Notes: generated by a model from the sequence alone, not told the origin. A stretch of 13,295 nt of DNA from an uncultured Oscillospiraceae bacterium (GCA_910587505.1 CAJULD010000062.1:1-13295), one strand, 5' to 3'; shown: positions 1-7,998, numbered from the stretch's first letter. Translations and numbers: made by a program.

Positions 1-566
1 AAAAAGAATGTATGCCGTATTGCCTGTGCCTGCCTCCTCACCGCCCGTCTCAGCAGCGGCGTGAGCAGCAGCGCGATGCCGCCGCCCAGAAGGGCGGTGA
101 CCAGCTGGGGCCAGGAAAACATCACGGTAAACATGGCGATCTGGGGCTCCTTCAGGGGCAGCACCGCGCACAGCAGCTTCACCACCAGCAGGTAGAGCAC
201 TCCAAACTTGGTGAAGGCCGCCGCCAGCCACGCCGCGCCCTTCCGCCACAGGGGCAGGTCCTTTCCCCCGGCCAGCAGCCACAGCAGCAGCACGAACGCC
301 AGATTCCCCACCGCGATGGAGGGGACAATGGGGAACAGCTGGGGCCCGATGCCCAGCAGGAAGGCGAAGAAGGGGGACAGCAGCGCCACCGTGATGCCGC
401 TCCACAGCCCCACCGCCAGCGCGGACACCGCCAGCACCGCGTTGACGCAGGCGCCGGTGACATATTGCCCGGCGGGTTTGGTAACCGACTGGAGGACGAT
501 GAGCAGCGCCGTCATGACGGCGGTCTCCGTTATATACAGGACCCGCCGGTTTGCGGCCGGCTTCAC
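1..566 (-). CDS. Multi-spanning membrane protein, ECF transporter S-component-like (3' end cut by window)
   Basis: The 188 visible residues read from a GTG at 566 and stay open to the window edge. The start is supported by AGGAGG at 576-581, nine bases upstream and inside the end of yebC; only one base separates the yebC stop from this GTG. An ATG at codon 18 is a weaker alternative. The protein is very hydrophobic, with about five membrane segments (roughly residues 14-30, 38-56, 57-75, 80-99 and 115-137, plus one near 153-172), and a basic tail RRAVRRQAQ, so it is probably nearly complete. The glycine- and proline-rich layout resembles substrate-binding S components of energy-coupling-factor vitamin transporters, but no ligand motif is visible and no ECF ATPase or T component is nearby. 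The function is a family-level guess; that it is a membrane protein is certain. Confidence 0.7.
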   Translation of the reverse strand, partial: MKPAANRRVLYITETAVMTALLIVLQSVTKPAGQYVTGACVNAVLAVSALAVGLWSGITVALLSPFFAFLLGIGPQLFPIVPSIAVGNLAFVLLLWLLAGGKDLPLWRKGAAWLAAAFTKFGVLYLLVVKLLCAVLPLKEPQIAMFTVMFSWPQLVTALLGGGIALLLTPLLRRAVRRQAQAIRHTFF

Positions 567-567
567 G

Positions 568-1308
568 TTATTCGTCCTCCTGCTCCCAGTTGTGCCAGAC
601 ATTCTGCACGTCGTCGTTGTCCTCCAGAAGGTCGATCATTTTTGTCATATTCTTCACGTCCTCTTCCGCCGTGAGCCTGATGTAGTTCTGGGGTACCATC
701 TCAATGGCGGCGGAAACGAAGGCGTAGCCCTTCTCCTCCAGGGCGGCGGTGACGGCGTTGAAGGCATCGGGGTCCGTGGTGATCTCAAACACGTCTCCGT
801 CCGCTTCAAAATCCGCCGCGCCGCAGTCCAGCGCGTCCATCATGACCGTCTCTTCGTCCAGCTCGCTCTCCTCATTGTCAATGACGATGACGCCCCTGCG
901 GTCAAAGCTCCAGCTGACGCAGCCGGTAGCGCCCATGTTTCCGCCGTACTTGTCGAACAGGTGGCGGACCTCCGGCGCGGTGCGGTTGCGGTTGTCGGTA
1001 AGGGCCTCGACGATGACGGCCACGCCGCTGGGGCCGTAGCCCTCGTAGACCACCTTCTCAAAGTTGTCGGTATTGCCGGAGCCCAGAGCCTTGTCAATGG
1101 TGCGCTTGATGTTGTCATTGGGCATGTTGGCGGCCTTGGCCTTGGCGATGACGGTGGCCAGGCGGGAGTTGTTGTTGGGGTCGCCGCTGCCGCCCTCCTT
1201 CACCGCCACGATCATCTCCCGGGCAATTTTGGTAAAGGCCTGGGAGCGCTTGGCGTCCGCTGCGCCCTTGGTTTTCTGGATATTGTGCCATTTGGAATGT
1301 CCGGACAT
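568..1308 (-). CDS. yebC: YebC/PmpR (TACO1) family protein
   Basis: The 246-residue protein has the normal full length of the family. It opens with the diagnostic MSGHSKWHNIQ and carries NMPNDNIKRTIDKA near residues 61-75, the YEGYGPSGVA segment near 88-97 and an acidic C-terminal domain. Members were long annotated as DNA-binding transcriptional regulators. Newer work on bacterial YebC and mitochondrial TACO1 points to a cytoplasmic translation role in relieving ribosome stalling at polyproline stretches. The start is fixed by GGAGG immediately after the upstream nif3-like stop, nine bases before the ATG. The gap to nif3 is 12 bases and to the downstream membrane-protein gene one base, so translation of the three is probably coupled. 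The family assignment is secure; the exact role in this organism is inferred. Confidence 0.97.
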   Translation of the reverse strand: MSGHSKWHNIQKTKGAADAKRSQAFTKIAREMIVAVKEGGSGDPNNNSRLATVIAKAKAANMPNDNIKRTIDKALGSGNTDNFEKVVYEGYGPSGVAVIVEALTDNRNRTAPEVRHLFDKYGGNMGATGCVSWSFDRRGVIVIDNEESELDEETVMMDALDCGAADFEADGDVFEITTDPDAFNAVTAALEEKGYAFVSAAIEMVPQNYIRLTAEEDVKNMTKMIDLLEDNDDVQNVWHNWEQEDE

Positions 1309-1320
1309 GGTTTGTCCTCC

Positions 1321-2103
1321 TTATACGTAGTATTGGATTACCTCCCGATGGGAGGTGGATTTTTCTGTTCTGATCCCCGGAAATTTTTCTTCCAGGTATT
1401 TTACCAGCACGGGGCAGACCACGTCCTCCGTAGGAAAGTGTCCCGCGTCAATGACAGTCAATCCCAGATCCCGGGCGTCCAGGAACTGGTTGTATTTCAG
1501 ATCAGAGGTAACGAAGGCGTCGCAGCCGTTCTCCGTCGCGGCCCGGAGGTAGCCGCCGCAGGCGCCGCCTCCCACCGCCACCCGCCGGATGGGCTTACCC
1601 CCGTCCGTGAAGCGGATGCCGTTGGGGCCGACGGCTGTTTTCACCAGCTCCAGGAAAGCGGGCAGCGCCATCTCTTCCGGCAACTCGCCCACCCGGAGGA
1701 CATCGTCTCCTCCCGGCAGCTTCTCCACTCTCTGCAGGCCCAGGCGCGCTGAAAGCGCGTCGTTGACGCCGCCCGCGGCACGGTCCAGATTGGTGTGCAT
1801 ACAGATGGCGGCCGTGCCGCTTTCAATAAGACGGAGAAAGAGCCGTCCCTGGGGCGTGTCGTCCCGGATGGTCTGTACGGGGCTCCAAGCGCAGTTCATC
1901 ACCGGATGGTGGGCGACGATCAGGTTGGCGCCCCGCTCCGCGGCCTCCGCCGCCACCTCTTCCGTTACGTCCAGAGCCACCAGGATCCCGACGGCTTCCC
2001 GGTCCGGCCGGCCAATCAGGAATCCCACGTTGTCCCCCTCCATGGCCAGGTCTCCGGGGGCCAGTTCATAAAGGGCTTTCTCAACATCCCGCAGTGTTGG
2101 CAT
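1321..2103 (-). CDS. Nif3-like dinuclear metal centre protein (YqfO family)
   Basis: A 260-residue member of the Nif3/DUF34 family, which forms toroidal hexamers with a two-metal site per subunit. Visible metal-ligand motifs are AHHP (His65, His66), MHTNLD (His103, Asp107) and DAGHFPTE (His222, Glu226). GDNVGFLIG near residues 23-31 and SDLKYN near 200-205 are also family signatures. The length matches the short form without the extra PII-like insert seen in Bacillus YqfO (about 370 residues). Family members are often labelled GTP cyclohydrolase I type 2, but the biochemical role is unsettled. The ATG at 2103 lies inside the end of trmK (23-base overlap), so translational coupling is likely. 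The trmK-nif3 pairing is the same as yqfN-yqfO in Bacillus. Confidence 0.95.
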   Translation of the reverse strand: MPTLRDVEKALYELAPGDLAMEGDNVGFLIGRPDREAVGILVALDVTEEVAAEAAERGANLIVAHHPVMNCAWSPVQTIRDDTPQGRLFLRLIESGTAAICMHTNLDRAAGGVNDALSARLGLQRVEKLPGGDDVLRVGELPEEMALPAFLELVKTAVGPNGIRFTDGGKPIRRVAVGGGACGGYLRAATENGCDAFVTSDLKYNQFLDARDLGLTVIDAGHFPTEDVVCPVLVKYLEEKFPGIRTEKSTSHREVIQYYV

Positions 2104-2797
2104 GCTCCCACTCCCCTTTCTTTTCCTCCAGCGCGGCGATCACGCGCCTGATTTCCTCTTTTTTTTCCGACAGGGAGGGGTCGCGGGCCCGCTCCAGCCC
2201 CGCCGCCGCCCGGCGGAGACGCAGCAGCCTGTCCGATAAATACCGTCCCCAGAGGGGGTCCTCCTCCAGCAGGAAGCCCCCCCACGCCTGACAGCCGGAG
2301 GCCGGGGGCATCTCTCCGCCCCGAACGGACAGTATGGGGTACAAAACTCCCTTATCCTGGGCCAGCTCCTCCTGGAGCACCCGGTACCCGTTTACCGGCA
2401 GCCAGGCGCGCAATACCTCCGCCTTACTCATGGGCTGGAGCAGCAGCAGCGGCCCTGCCCGGCTCCAGGGCGCGGCGGCCAGAATGCCGGTCATGGCGTC
2501 GCCCCCCATCCCGGCGATGACGATCACGTCCGCCTCTCCCGGCTCCAGCACGGACAGCCCGTCCCCCAGCCGGAAGTCCAGCCGGTCCGCCACGCCGTAT
2601 TCCCCGGCGGTCCGGCGGGCGTGGTCCAGGGGCAGCGCGCCGATATCCGAGGCCACGGCCCGCCGGACCCGGCCCTCCAGCATCAGGGACACGGGAATGT
2701 AGCCGTGGTCGGTGCCGATATCCGCCAGACAGCCGCACCCCGGCGGTACCAGCGCCGCGATGGCCCGCAGTCTGGGCCCCATATCCGGTTTTTTCAC
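2081..2797 (-). CDS. trmK: tRNA (adenine(22)-N1)-methyltransferase TrmK
   Basis: This 238-residue class I SAM-dependent methyltransferase would methylate N1 of A22 in the D-arm of tRNAs. Its length is essentially that of Bacillus TrmK (YqfN). The SAM-binding motif ADIGTDHGYIP lies at about residues 25-35, the acidic motif near ASDI (49-52), and the family motif VIAGMGGDAM at about 93-102, followed by LLLLQPMSK. The C-terminal 60 residues are charged and look coiled-coil, as in the family. The start is a GTG at 2797, chosen because GGAGGTGA sits seven bases upstream; an ATG five codons in lacks such spacing. It overlaps the nif3-like gene by 23 bases. No promoter is visible in the 17 bases between its ribosome site region and the upstream hairpin tail, so readthrough from the DUF1858 gene may feed it. 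Confidence 0.93.
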   Translation of the reverse strand: MKKPDMGPRLRAIAALVPPGCGCLADIGTDHGYIPVSLMLEGRVRRAVASDIGALPLDHARRTAGEYGVADRLDFRLGDGLSVLEPGEADVIVIAGMGGDAMTGILAAAPWSRAGPLLLLQPMSKAEVLRAWLPVNGYRVLQEELAQDKGVLYPILSVRGGEMPPASGCQAWGGFLLEEDPLWGRYLSDRLLRLRRAAAGLERARDPSLSEKKEEIRRVIAALEEKKGEWEHANTAGC

Positions 2798-2816
2798 TGC
2801 GGCCTCACCTCCCGCC

Positions 2817-2860
2817 GGAAAACAGAAAGAAAGGGCTCACAAGATGACCTATGAGCCCTT
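2817..2860 (-). terminator. Intrinsic terminator or attenuator between the DUF1858 gene and trmK
   Basis: A perfect 9-bp stem (2831-2839 with 2852-2860, arms AAGGGCTCA / TGAGCCCTT) with a 12-base loop is followed on the minus strand by the T-rich stretch TCTTTCTGTTTT. It lies 17 bases after the DUF1858 stop and just before the trmK ribosome binding site. The T tract is interrupted, so partial readthrough into trmK is plausible. Confidence 0.75.
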
Positions 2861-2876
2861 CGTACGTTGGGTCTGA

Positions 2877-3077
2877 TTACTTATTTGCCTCGGCGTTGAC
2901 GGCCTCCAGCAGCTTCTCCACGTCCACGCCGTGGACGGCGCAGGCCTCGGACACGGTCTCGCCCCGGCTGCTGGGGCAGCCCAGGCAGTGCATGCCGATG
3001 GACAGGAAAATGGGAGCGGTCTGGGGAGCCATGTCCAGAATATCGCCGATAATGGTATCTTTTGTAATGGTGACCAT
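2877..3077 (-). CDS. DUF1858 domain protein (small CxxC protein)
   Basis: A 66-residue protein made up almost entirely of one DUF1858 domain. It starts MVTITKDTIIGDIL and carries the typical motif GMHCLGCPSS, with the CxxC at residues 31-34 and another Cys at 46 (SEACAVHGVD). The family is found mainly in anaerobes, sometimes as a stand-alone small protein, and its CxxC could bind metal or take part in redox chemistry; the function is unknown. The start is the ATG at 3077, eight bases after GGAGG (3086-3090). The frame stays open further upstream to an ATG at 3320, but that extension spans the promoter and does not look like DUF1858 sequence. It has its own promoter and a following hairpin, so it is mainly monocistronic. 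Confidence 0.9.
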   Translation of the reverse strand: MVTITKDTIIGDILDMAPQTAPIFLSIGMHCLGCPSSRGETVSEACAVHGVDVEKLLEAVNAEANK

Positions 3078-3132
3078 GGGAAATACCTCCAAGTTCTTTA
3101 TCTTCTGTGCGCTGTACAATATCAGCGGCATT

Positions 3133-3161
3133 AGTATACCCCAATATTCCGCCGATTTCAA
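3133..3161 (-). promoter_or_regulatory. Sigma-A-type promoter of the DUF1858 gene
   Basis: On the minus strand a TTGAAA -35 box (3156-3161) and a TATACT -10 box (3133-3138) are separated by exactly 17 bases. Transcription would begin near 3126, giving a leader of about 50 bases before the ATG at 3077. Confidence 0.8.
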
Positions 3162-3369
3162 TACCTTTTTCGTTTTTGACGGACGTTTTCCAGCTTTCCC
3201 CGTTAAGGAAGCTCTGATGCAATTGCCGCAAACGGATTTGTGCCGGAAATTTTTTGCCGGCAGGGAAGAGAAGCGCAGGGATCCACGATGGTGCAGTGGC
3301 CCTATCGGGGAGTCATGCACAATTCAGGGATTGTTTCAGCAGAGGAATGCCTGAGATTTTAAACAGGAT
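3162..3369. other. Intergenic stretch with no convincing gene
   Basis: This stretch lies between the DUF1858 promoter and the terminator of the mannosidase gene. It is more AT-rich than the genes on either side. It holds short palindromes such as TGCCGGCA near 3256-3263. Reading frames through it on both strands are short and lack ribosome binding sites. I see no gene, tRNA or clear RNA fold. Confidence 0.6.
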
Positions 3370-3411
3370 TTAAAAGCAGAGGTCCGGAAGAAACATCTTC
3401 CGGACCTCTGC
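3366..3411 (-). terminator. Intrinsic terminator of the mannoside operon
   Basis: A perfect 15-bp stem (3376-3390 with 3397-3411) closes a six-base loop. On the minus strand it begins three bases after the mannosidase stop codon and is followed by TTTTAAATCC. This is the end of the long sugar operon. Confidence 0.88.
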
Positions 3412-3414
3412 GCG

Positions 3415-6400
3415 TCAGCGGAGCAGGATGGTCCTGATCTCGTAGGGCTTTGCGAGGAAGCGGACTCTGCCGTCCTCTACGGGCAGCTCCTCCTCGATCT
3501 CCTCCAGCAGGTTGCAGCTGTATGCCTTTGCGGTGTTGGCGGGAACGCGCAGCGTGACCCTGGTCCGGGCGTTCTCGCTCTCATAGAGGCGAAGCACCGT
3601 GCCGTTGCCGTCCTCCGCCTGCTTGACGGTCTCCAGTACCACGTTGGGCTGCTCCACCGCGGCAAGGGAGAAGACGGTCCCCGGCGTGCCGCCGGAAATC
3701 ACTCTGGCGGGCTGATTGAGGAAGTAGCTCTCCCGGACCGTCCCGGCGTCCCGCCAGGAGCCGGCGTGGGGATAGAGGGCGTAGGTGAAGACGTGCTCCT
3801 CCTGATCCGCCACCGGGTTGGGCTCGATGCCGGACTTGATGAGGGTCAGGCCGATGACGCCGTCCCGGACGCTGTGTCCGTACTTGCAGTCGTTGAGCAG
3901 ACTGACGCCGTAGTGGCCCTCGGAGAAGTCCATCCACTTCTGACCGCAGACCTCGAACCGGGCCTTGTCCCAGCTGGTGTTGGCGTGGACCTTCCGGGTG
4001 AGGTTGCCGAACTGGATGTCAAAGGTGGCCTCGTCGCTGTGGATGTCCACGGGGAACTCCGCCTTCAGCAGGTGCTGATGCTGCTTCCAGTCCACCCAGG
4101 TCTCAAAATCGATGCGGCGGGAATTGGCGTAGAAGTGAATCTTCTGCCGGATGGAGGTCAGGCTGATTTTGTACTCCAGCTCCACCGTGGCCCGGACGGG
4201 GCCCTCCTCGGTCCACTTCATGCTCACCAGATCGTCCACCGGCCAGGATTTTTCGGTGTAGAACATGTCGATGTCCCAGTTATCGTAATAGATGGGCTTA
4301 TCCTCGTACATGCGCAGGACGTTGGCGGCTTTACCGGGCTGCACCAGCTCACGGTCGTTCTCCCGGTCAAAGAGGGAGGAGAAATGGCCGTGTCCGTCGA
4401 AGGTCACGGAGTAGAAGGGGGTCTCAAGATGCTTGTCGTCCTTCCGGAGGAAGGGGCTGGGGACGGAGACGGCCTCCGCCTTCTTCAGGGTTTTGAAGCC
4501 CTTGGAGGGCAGGTTTTCCACATAGGCCACCGCGCCGTCCGCCGTGGGCTGCACGGGGTAGACTTTGCCCGTCTCGTCGGCCAGGGCCTTCGCGCCGGTC
4601 TCGCCCAGCTCCACCACGTCGGAGCGGGCAAAGCCGGTGGTGTTGAACACGGTCACGCCGTCCCCCTGACCCGCCAGAGCGGTCAGACGCTGACTGAGCA
4701 GGTCGCCGGCGGTCTGAGCCAGCTCCTCATACTCCCGCTTCGTGACCTCGTAGACCTCGTGGATGGAGGAGCCGGGGAGGATGTCGTGGAACTGGTTAAT
4801 GAGCACGGTCTTCCACATCCGGTCCAGCTCCGGGGCGGGATAGGCCAGCCGGTCCGCGGCCAGAACGCCTGCCAGCTCCAGATCCATCAGCAGCAGCTCG
4901 CTCTTCCTGTTGCCCCGCTTGTTCCGGGCCATGGAGGTATAGGTGCCCCGGTGATACTCGAAGTAGAACTCGCCCTCCCAGGTTTCCAGGCGGCGGTTGT
5001 CCTTCACCCGCTGCTCCAGCTCCTCAAAGAAGGTCCGGGCGAAGGCCTGACGGACCCTGGGGATGCCCCGGATGCCCTTCTCCATGCGCACGCTGGTCTC
5101 CAGCATCTCCCGGGTGGGGCCGCCGCCGCCGTCGCCGTAGCCGTAGGAGATGAGGATGTCGTTGTTGATCTCCTTGTTCTGATAGCGCTCCCAGCCGCCC
5201 ATGATGGCGTCGGGATGGAGCTTGCCGTTGTAGGTGGTGAAGAAATTGCTCACCGGCTGGCCGGGGTCCAGAGTGGTGATGAGGTGGGTGAGGACCTCCG
5301 TGCCGTCGATGCCCCGCCACATCATGGTATCGTTGGGCACCTTGTCGATCTGGTTCCAGCTGAGCTTGGTGGTCATGAAGTAGTCCACGCCGCTCTTCTT
5401 CATGATCTGGGGCAGTGCTCCGGAGTAGCCGAACACGTCCGGCAGCCAGAGAATCCGGTTGTCCACGCCGAATTCCTCTTTGAAGAACCGCTTGCCGTGG
5501 ATGAACTGCCGCACCAGGGACTCGCCGGAGGTCAGGTTGCAGTCCGGCTCTACCCATGCGCCGCCCTCCGGCTCCCAGCGGCCCTCTTTCACCCGCTCTT
5601 TGATCTGCTTAAAGAGCTCAGGGTACCGTTCCCTGAGGAAGTAGTACAGCACCGCCTGGCTGGACATGAAGCGGTAGGAGGGGAACTCCTCCATCAGCTT
5701 GAGGACGGTGGCAAAGCTGCGGGCCACCTTCTCCCGGGTCTGGGCCACGGTCCACCACCAGGCCACGTCGATATGGGTGTGGCCGATGCAGGTGGCGATC
5801 ACGCCATCCCAGCCGCCCATTTTTTCATAGAGATTTTCCGTGACGAAGGCCTGGGCCGACCGGAGGGAGGCGTAGAAGCCCTCGGAGTAGGGCTCCCGCA
5901 GATCCAGCAGATTGATGGTGTCATTGAGAACCGTCTGGATGGCCAGCCGGTTCTGGTCGTCCTCCTTCATCCGGGGGAAGGCCCGGAGGGGGACCTGAAT
6001 GTCCCAGTAGAGCCGGTTGATCTCTTCGTCCTGCTCGTAGAGGTCCACCAGGAACTGGAACTCCGTGTGGAGGGTGCCGGTATAGGCCTGGATGTCCAGC
6101 TGGAGGGTTTCTCCCGCGGGCGCGCTCTCAAAGAGCCGCACCTCCCGGTGGTTCATATCCAGACCCTGGGTCGCCTTCCCGTTGATGAAGAGGAGGAACT
6201 GAGGGTTCTTGCCGTCGTCCCACTCCTCGATCTGTGTGCGGACCTTCAGCCAGACGGACTTGCCCGCCAGCTCCTCCGGGATGGTGACGCTGCCCCGGAA
6301 CCAGTAGTGCTCGTCGGGACCGTACCAGTGCATGGTCCTGCCGTCAAAGGCTTCCCACGCGCCCCCCTCGCTCTCCGCCTGGGAGGGGTAGAGGAAAAAG

Positions 6401-6501
6401 CCTTTTTTGTACTGCCAGTCCGTGATGGGACGGGGCGCGCGGATGCGCAGCCTGTTAAGATTGTCGCAGATCACCTGGATCCGCTTGTCAATGAAATACA
6501 T
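3415..6501 (-). CDS. Alpha-mannosidase, glycoside hydrolase family 38
   Basis: A 1028-residue GH38 enzyme of the long, Ams1-like type that hydrolyses alpha-linked mannose. After an N-terminal beta-sandwich region (about 1-230) the catalytic domain opens with GHTHIDVAWWW, where His243 and Asp245 are metal (usually zinc) ligands. WLPDVFGYSG follows, with Asp355 as the expected nucleophile. Middle and C-terminal GH38 beta domains fill the rest (about 520-1028). There is no signal peptide, so the enzyme is probably cytoplasmic and acts on imported oligosaccharides. The start is the ATG at 6501, nine bases after GGAG at 6511-6514; an in-frame ATG eight codons upstream lacks a ribosome site and overlaps the -10-like TATAAT. 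It is the last gene of the run, before a strong terminator. The linkage preference cannot be read from the sequence. Confidence 0.95.
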   Translation of the reverse strand: MYFIDKRIQVICDNLNRLRIRAPRPITDWQYKKGFFLYPSQAESEGGAWEAFDGRTMHWYGPDEHYWFRGSVTIPEELAGKSVWLKVRTQIEEWDDGKNPQFLLFINGKATQGLDMNHREVRLFESAPAGETLQLDIQAYTGTLHTEFQFLVDLYEQDEEINRLYWDIQVPLRAFPRMKEDDQNRLAIQTVLNDTINLLDLREPYSEGFYASLRSAQAFVTENLYEKMGGWDGVIATCIGHTHIDVAWWWTVAQTREKVARSFATVLKLMEEFPSYRFMSSQAVLYYFLRERYPELFKQIKERVKEGRWEPEGGAWVEPDCNLTSGESLVRQFIHGKRFFKEEFGVDNRILWLPDVFGYSGALPQIMKKSGVDYFMTTKLSWNQIDKVPNDTMMWRGIDGTEVLTHLITTLDPGQPVSNFFTTYNGKLHPDAIMGGWERYQNKEINNDILISYGYGDGGGGPTREMLETSVRMEKGIRGIPRVRQAFARTFFEELEQRVKDNRRLETWEGEFYFEYHRGTYTSMARNKRGNRKSELLLMDLELAGVLAADRLAYPAPELDRMWKTVLINQFHDILPGSSIHEVYEVTKREYEELAQTAGDLLSQRLTALAGQGDGVTVFNTTGFARSDVVELGETGAKALADETGKVYPVQPTADGAVAYVENLPSKGFKTLKKAEAVSVPSPFLRKDDKHLETPFYSVTFDGHGHFSSLFDRENDRELVQPGKAANVLRMYEDKPIYYDNWDIDMFYTEKSWPVDDLVSMKWTEEGPVRATVELEYKISLTSIRQKIHFYANSRRIDFETWVDWKQHQHLLKAEFPVDIHSDEATFDIQFGNLTRKVHANTSWDKARFEVCGQKWMDFSEGHYGVSLLNDCKYGHSVRDGVIGLTLIKSGIEPNPVADQEEHVFTYALYPHAGSWRDAGTVRESYFLNQPARVISGGTPGTVFSLAAVEQPNVVLETVKQAEDGNGTVLRLYESENARTRVTLRVPANTAKAYSCNLLEEIEEELPVEDGRVRFLAKPYEIRTILLR

Positions 6502-6525
6502 ATCGCATTTCTCCACTTGAAACAA

Positions 6526-6531
6526 ATTATA
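6526..6531 (-). promoter_or_regulatory. Possible -10 box of an internal promoter for the alpha-mannosidase gene
   Basis: A perfect TATAAT on the minus strand lies about 25 bases upstream of the ATG at 6501. No good -35 box is present at 16-18 bases (the hexamer there is AATAAT-like), so it would be weak or activator-dependent, or it may be chance in an AT-rich spacer. Confidence 0.3.
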
Positions 6532-6599
6532 AGATAGTCTGCTGAGATATTATTGCCGGATTTTTCATTCGGAAATAGCATATTGCGCAAAAAGCAGTT

Positions 6600-6974
6600 T
6601 CATCCGCCTGGTACCCGGCAATAACGGCGGTTCACCGGCGGCAGAGGAATGACCGGCTGAAAGTAGATACTCAGCGCATTTGCGGCGCCTTTCACGATAA
6701 AGGCGTGAAGCCCATATACTTCCAGGGGATCAATTTGTATGTGAAGCTCCAGTTCCTGCTGCGCAGGGATATTTTGTGCCCGGTATTCCAGATATTGATC
6801 GCCACAGTCACGAACAGCCGTCAAAACTGGGTATGACCCATCAGGTACATACAATGCAAAGTTTCCGCTTTCATCGCTGCGCGTTTGATATACTGTTTCA
6901 AAGGCCCCGTTTTTGATTTCTATCAATACCGCGGAAAGGACTCTTTCTCTGCCCGCAACTGTACCCTTAATTTG
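6600..6974 (-). pseudogene. Remnant of a carboxypeptidase-regulatory-like domain protein
   Basis: An open frame of 124 residues begins directly after an in-frame TAG (6975-6977) and has no ATG or GTG start and no ribosome binding site; the first usable codon is a TTG at 6926. The translation still reads as a beta-sandwich of the CarboxypepD_reg type: IKGTVAG at the beginning, then AVLIEIKNGAFETVYQTRSDESGNF-type strands, VPDGSYPVL, and a conserved-looking tail LEVYGLHAFIVKGA. Family-like sequence stops near IYFQPV, and 18 unrelated residues lead to a TGA. Codon use is mixed and AT-tolerant (ATA, TTG, GTA, CAA are common), unlike the strongly G/C-ending genes on both sides, which suggests transfer followed by decay. 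A short expressed protein from the TTG is possible but less likely. The original function is unknown; such domains often sit in carbohydrate-related proteins. Confidence 0.6.
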
Positions 6975-7011
6975 CTATTGAATGTTCCGCCGCGTGCCTG
7001 CTGCAATCCGG

Positions 7012-7998
7012 CTACAGCGCGTTCTCCTTCATATAGTCCATCAACGTATCTACCGTGGTGAAGGCCAGACCGGTGACGGTGTCGGCGCAGCCGTAGTAGA
7101 TGGCGATGCGGCCGGTGGCGGCGTCGGTCAGGGCGGCGCAGGGGAAGACCACGTTGGGCACGTCGCCTACGCACTCATAGAGCTCGTAAGGGGCCATGAT
7201 ATAGTCCTTCGTCCGGCAGAGCACCTTCCAGGGCTGCTCCCTGTCCAGCAGGGCGCAGCCCATGCGGTAGACGTAGCCGTTGCAGGTGGTAAGCACGCCG
7301 TGGTAAATGAGCAGCCAGCCCTCGTCGGTCTCAATGGGAATGGGGCCCGCGCCGATCTTGGTGGACTGCCAGGCGGACTCGTCGCCCTTGACGGTGCTCA
7401 TGACGTGGCGGTGGCAGCCCCAGAACTTCATGTCCGGGCTCTGACTGATGAACACGTCGCCGAAGGGAGTATGGCCGGTGTCGCTGGGCCGGGAGAGCAT
7501 CATATAGAGCCCTCCGATCTTCCGGGGGAAGAGCACGCCGTTGCGGTTGTAGGGCAAAAAGGCGTTCTCCAGCTGATGGAAGGTTCTGAAGTCCTCCGTC
7601 CAGCCCACGCCGATGGTGGGGCCGTGATAGCCGTTGCACCAGGTGACGTAGTACTTTCCGTCGATGAGGCACACCCGGGGATCATACCGGTACTCCCGGT
7701 TGGTAACCTCCGGATCGCCCTCAAAGCGGACGGGTTCGTCCTGAATGTTCCAGTGAATGCCGTCGTTGCTGAAGCCGGGGAAGATGTCCATGCTCACCGA
7801 CCGGCTGTCGCAGCGGAACACGCCGGCGAAGCCCTCCCCGAAGGGGACCACCGCGCTGTTGAAGACGCTGTTGGAGCGTTTGATGGCGTGGCGGCCAATG
7901 ATGGGGTTGCCGCTGTAGCGCCATACGGGCATGGCGTAATCCGCCGGTCTGGGTTCCCAGGGCAGGTTTTTCAGTTCGTTTCCAATGATCTTACTCAT
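7012..7998 (-). CDS. GH130 beta-mannoside phosphorylase (GH130_2-like)
   Basis: A 328-residue enzyme of glycoside hydrolase family 130, which cleaves beta-mannosides with inorganic phosphate to give alpha-mannose 1-phosphate. Five-bladed propeller signatures are visible: WRYSGNPII (26-34), NSAVVPFG (47-54), YRYDPRVC (103-110, Asp106 the expected proton donor), FPRKIGGLYMMLSRPSD, and GAGPIPIETDEGWLLIYHG. The length and the motif wording closely match the GH130_2 group that includes the gut enzyme Uhgb_MP, active on Man-beta-1,4-GlcNAc and beta-1,4-mannooligosaccharides; this comparison is from memory. There is no signal peptide, so it is cytoplasmic. The ATG at 7998 follows AGGAG by five bases. 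It lies downstream of the importer and upstream of the GH38 gene. Beta-1,2-mannoside phosphorylases are the main alternative specificity. Confidence 0.93.
   Translation of the reverse strand: MSKIIGNELKNLPWEPRPADYAMPVWRYSGNPIIGRHAIKRSNSVFNSAVVPFGEGFAGVFRCDSRSVSMDIFPGFSNDGIHWNIQDEPVRFEGDPEVTNREYRYDPRVCLIDGKYYVTWCNGYHGPTIGVGWTEDFRTFHQLENAFLPYNRNGVLFPRKIGGLYMMLSRPSDTGHTPFGDVFISQSPDMKFWGCHRHVMSTVKGDESAWQSTKIGAGPIPIETDEGWLLIYHGVLTTCNGYVYRMGCALLDREQPWKVLCRTKDYIMAPYELYECVGDVPNVVFPCAALTDAATGRIAIYYGCADTVTGLAFTTVDTLMDYMKENAL

Noticed and set aside
208..1752. A 514-codon plus-strand frame opposite yebC and the nif3-like gene
   Set aside because: It is antisense to two conserved genes with intact motifs, and its own translation matches no family I recognise.
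3078..3320. N-terminal extension of the DUF1858 protein to an ATG at 3320
   Set aside because: The extension runs through the -35 and -10 boxes, lacks a ribosome site at its start, and the domain family begins at the downstream ATG, which has a good GGAGG.
3766..6537. A 923-codon open frame on the plus strand opposite the alpha-mannosidase
   Set aside because: It mirrors a GH38 gene with clear catalytic motifs. Its translation is Val/Gly/His/Leu-rich low-complexity sequence with no domain and no ribosome site; it is a by-product of the G/C-rich third codon positions on the other strand.
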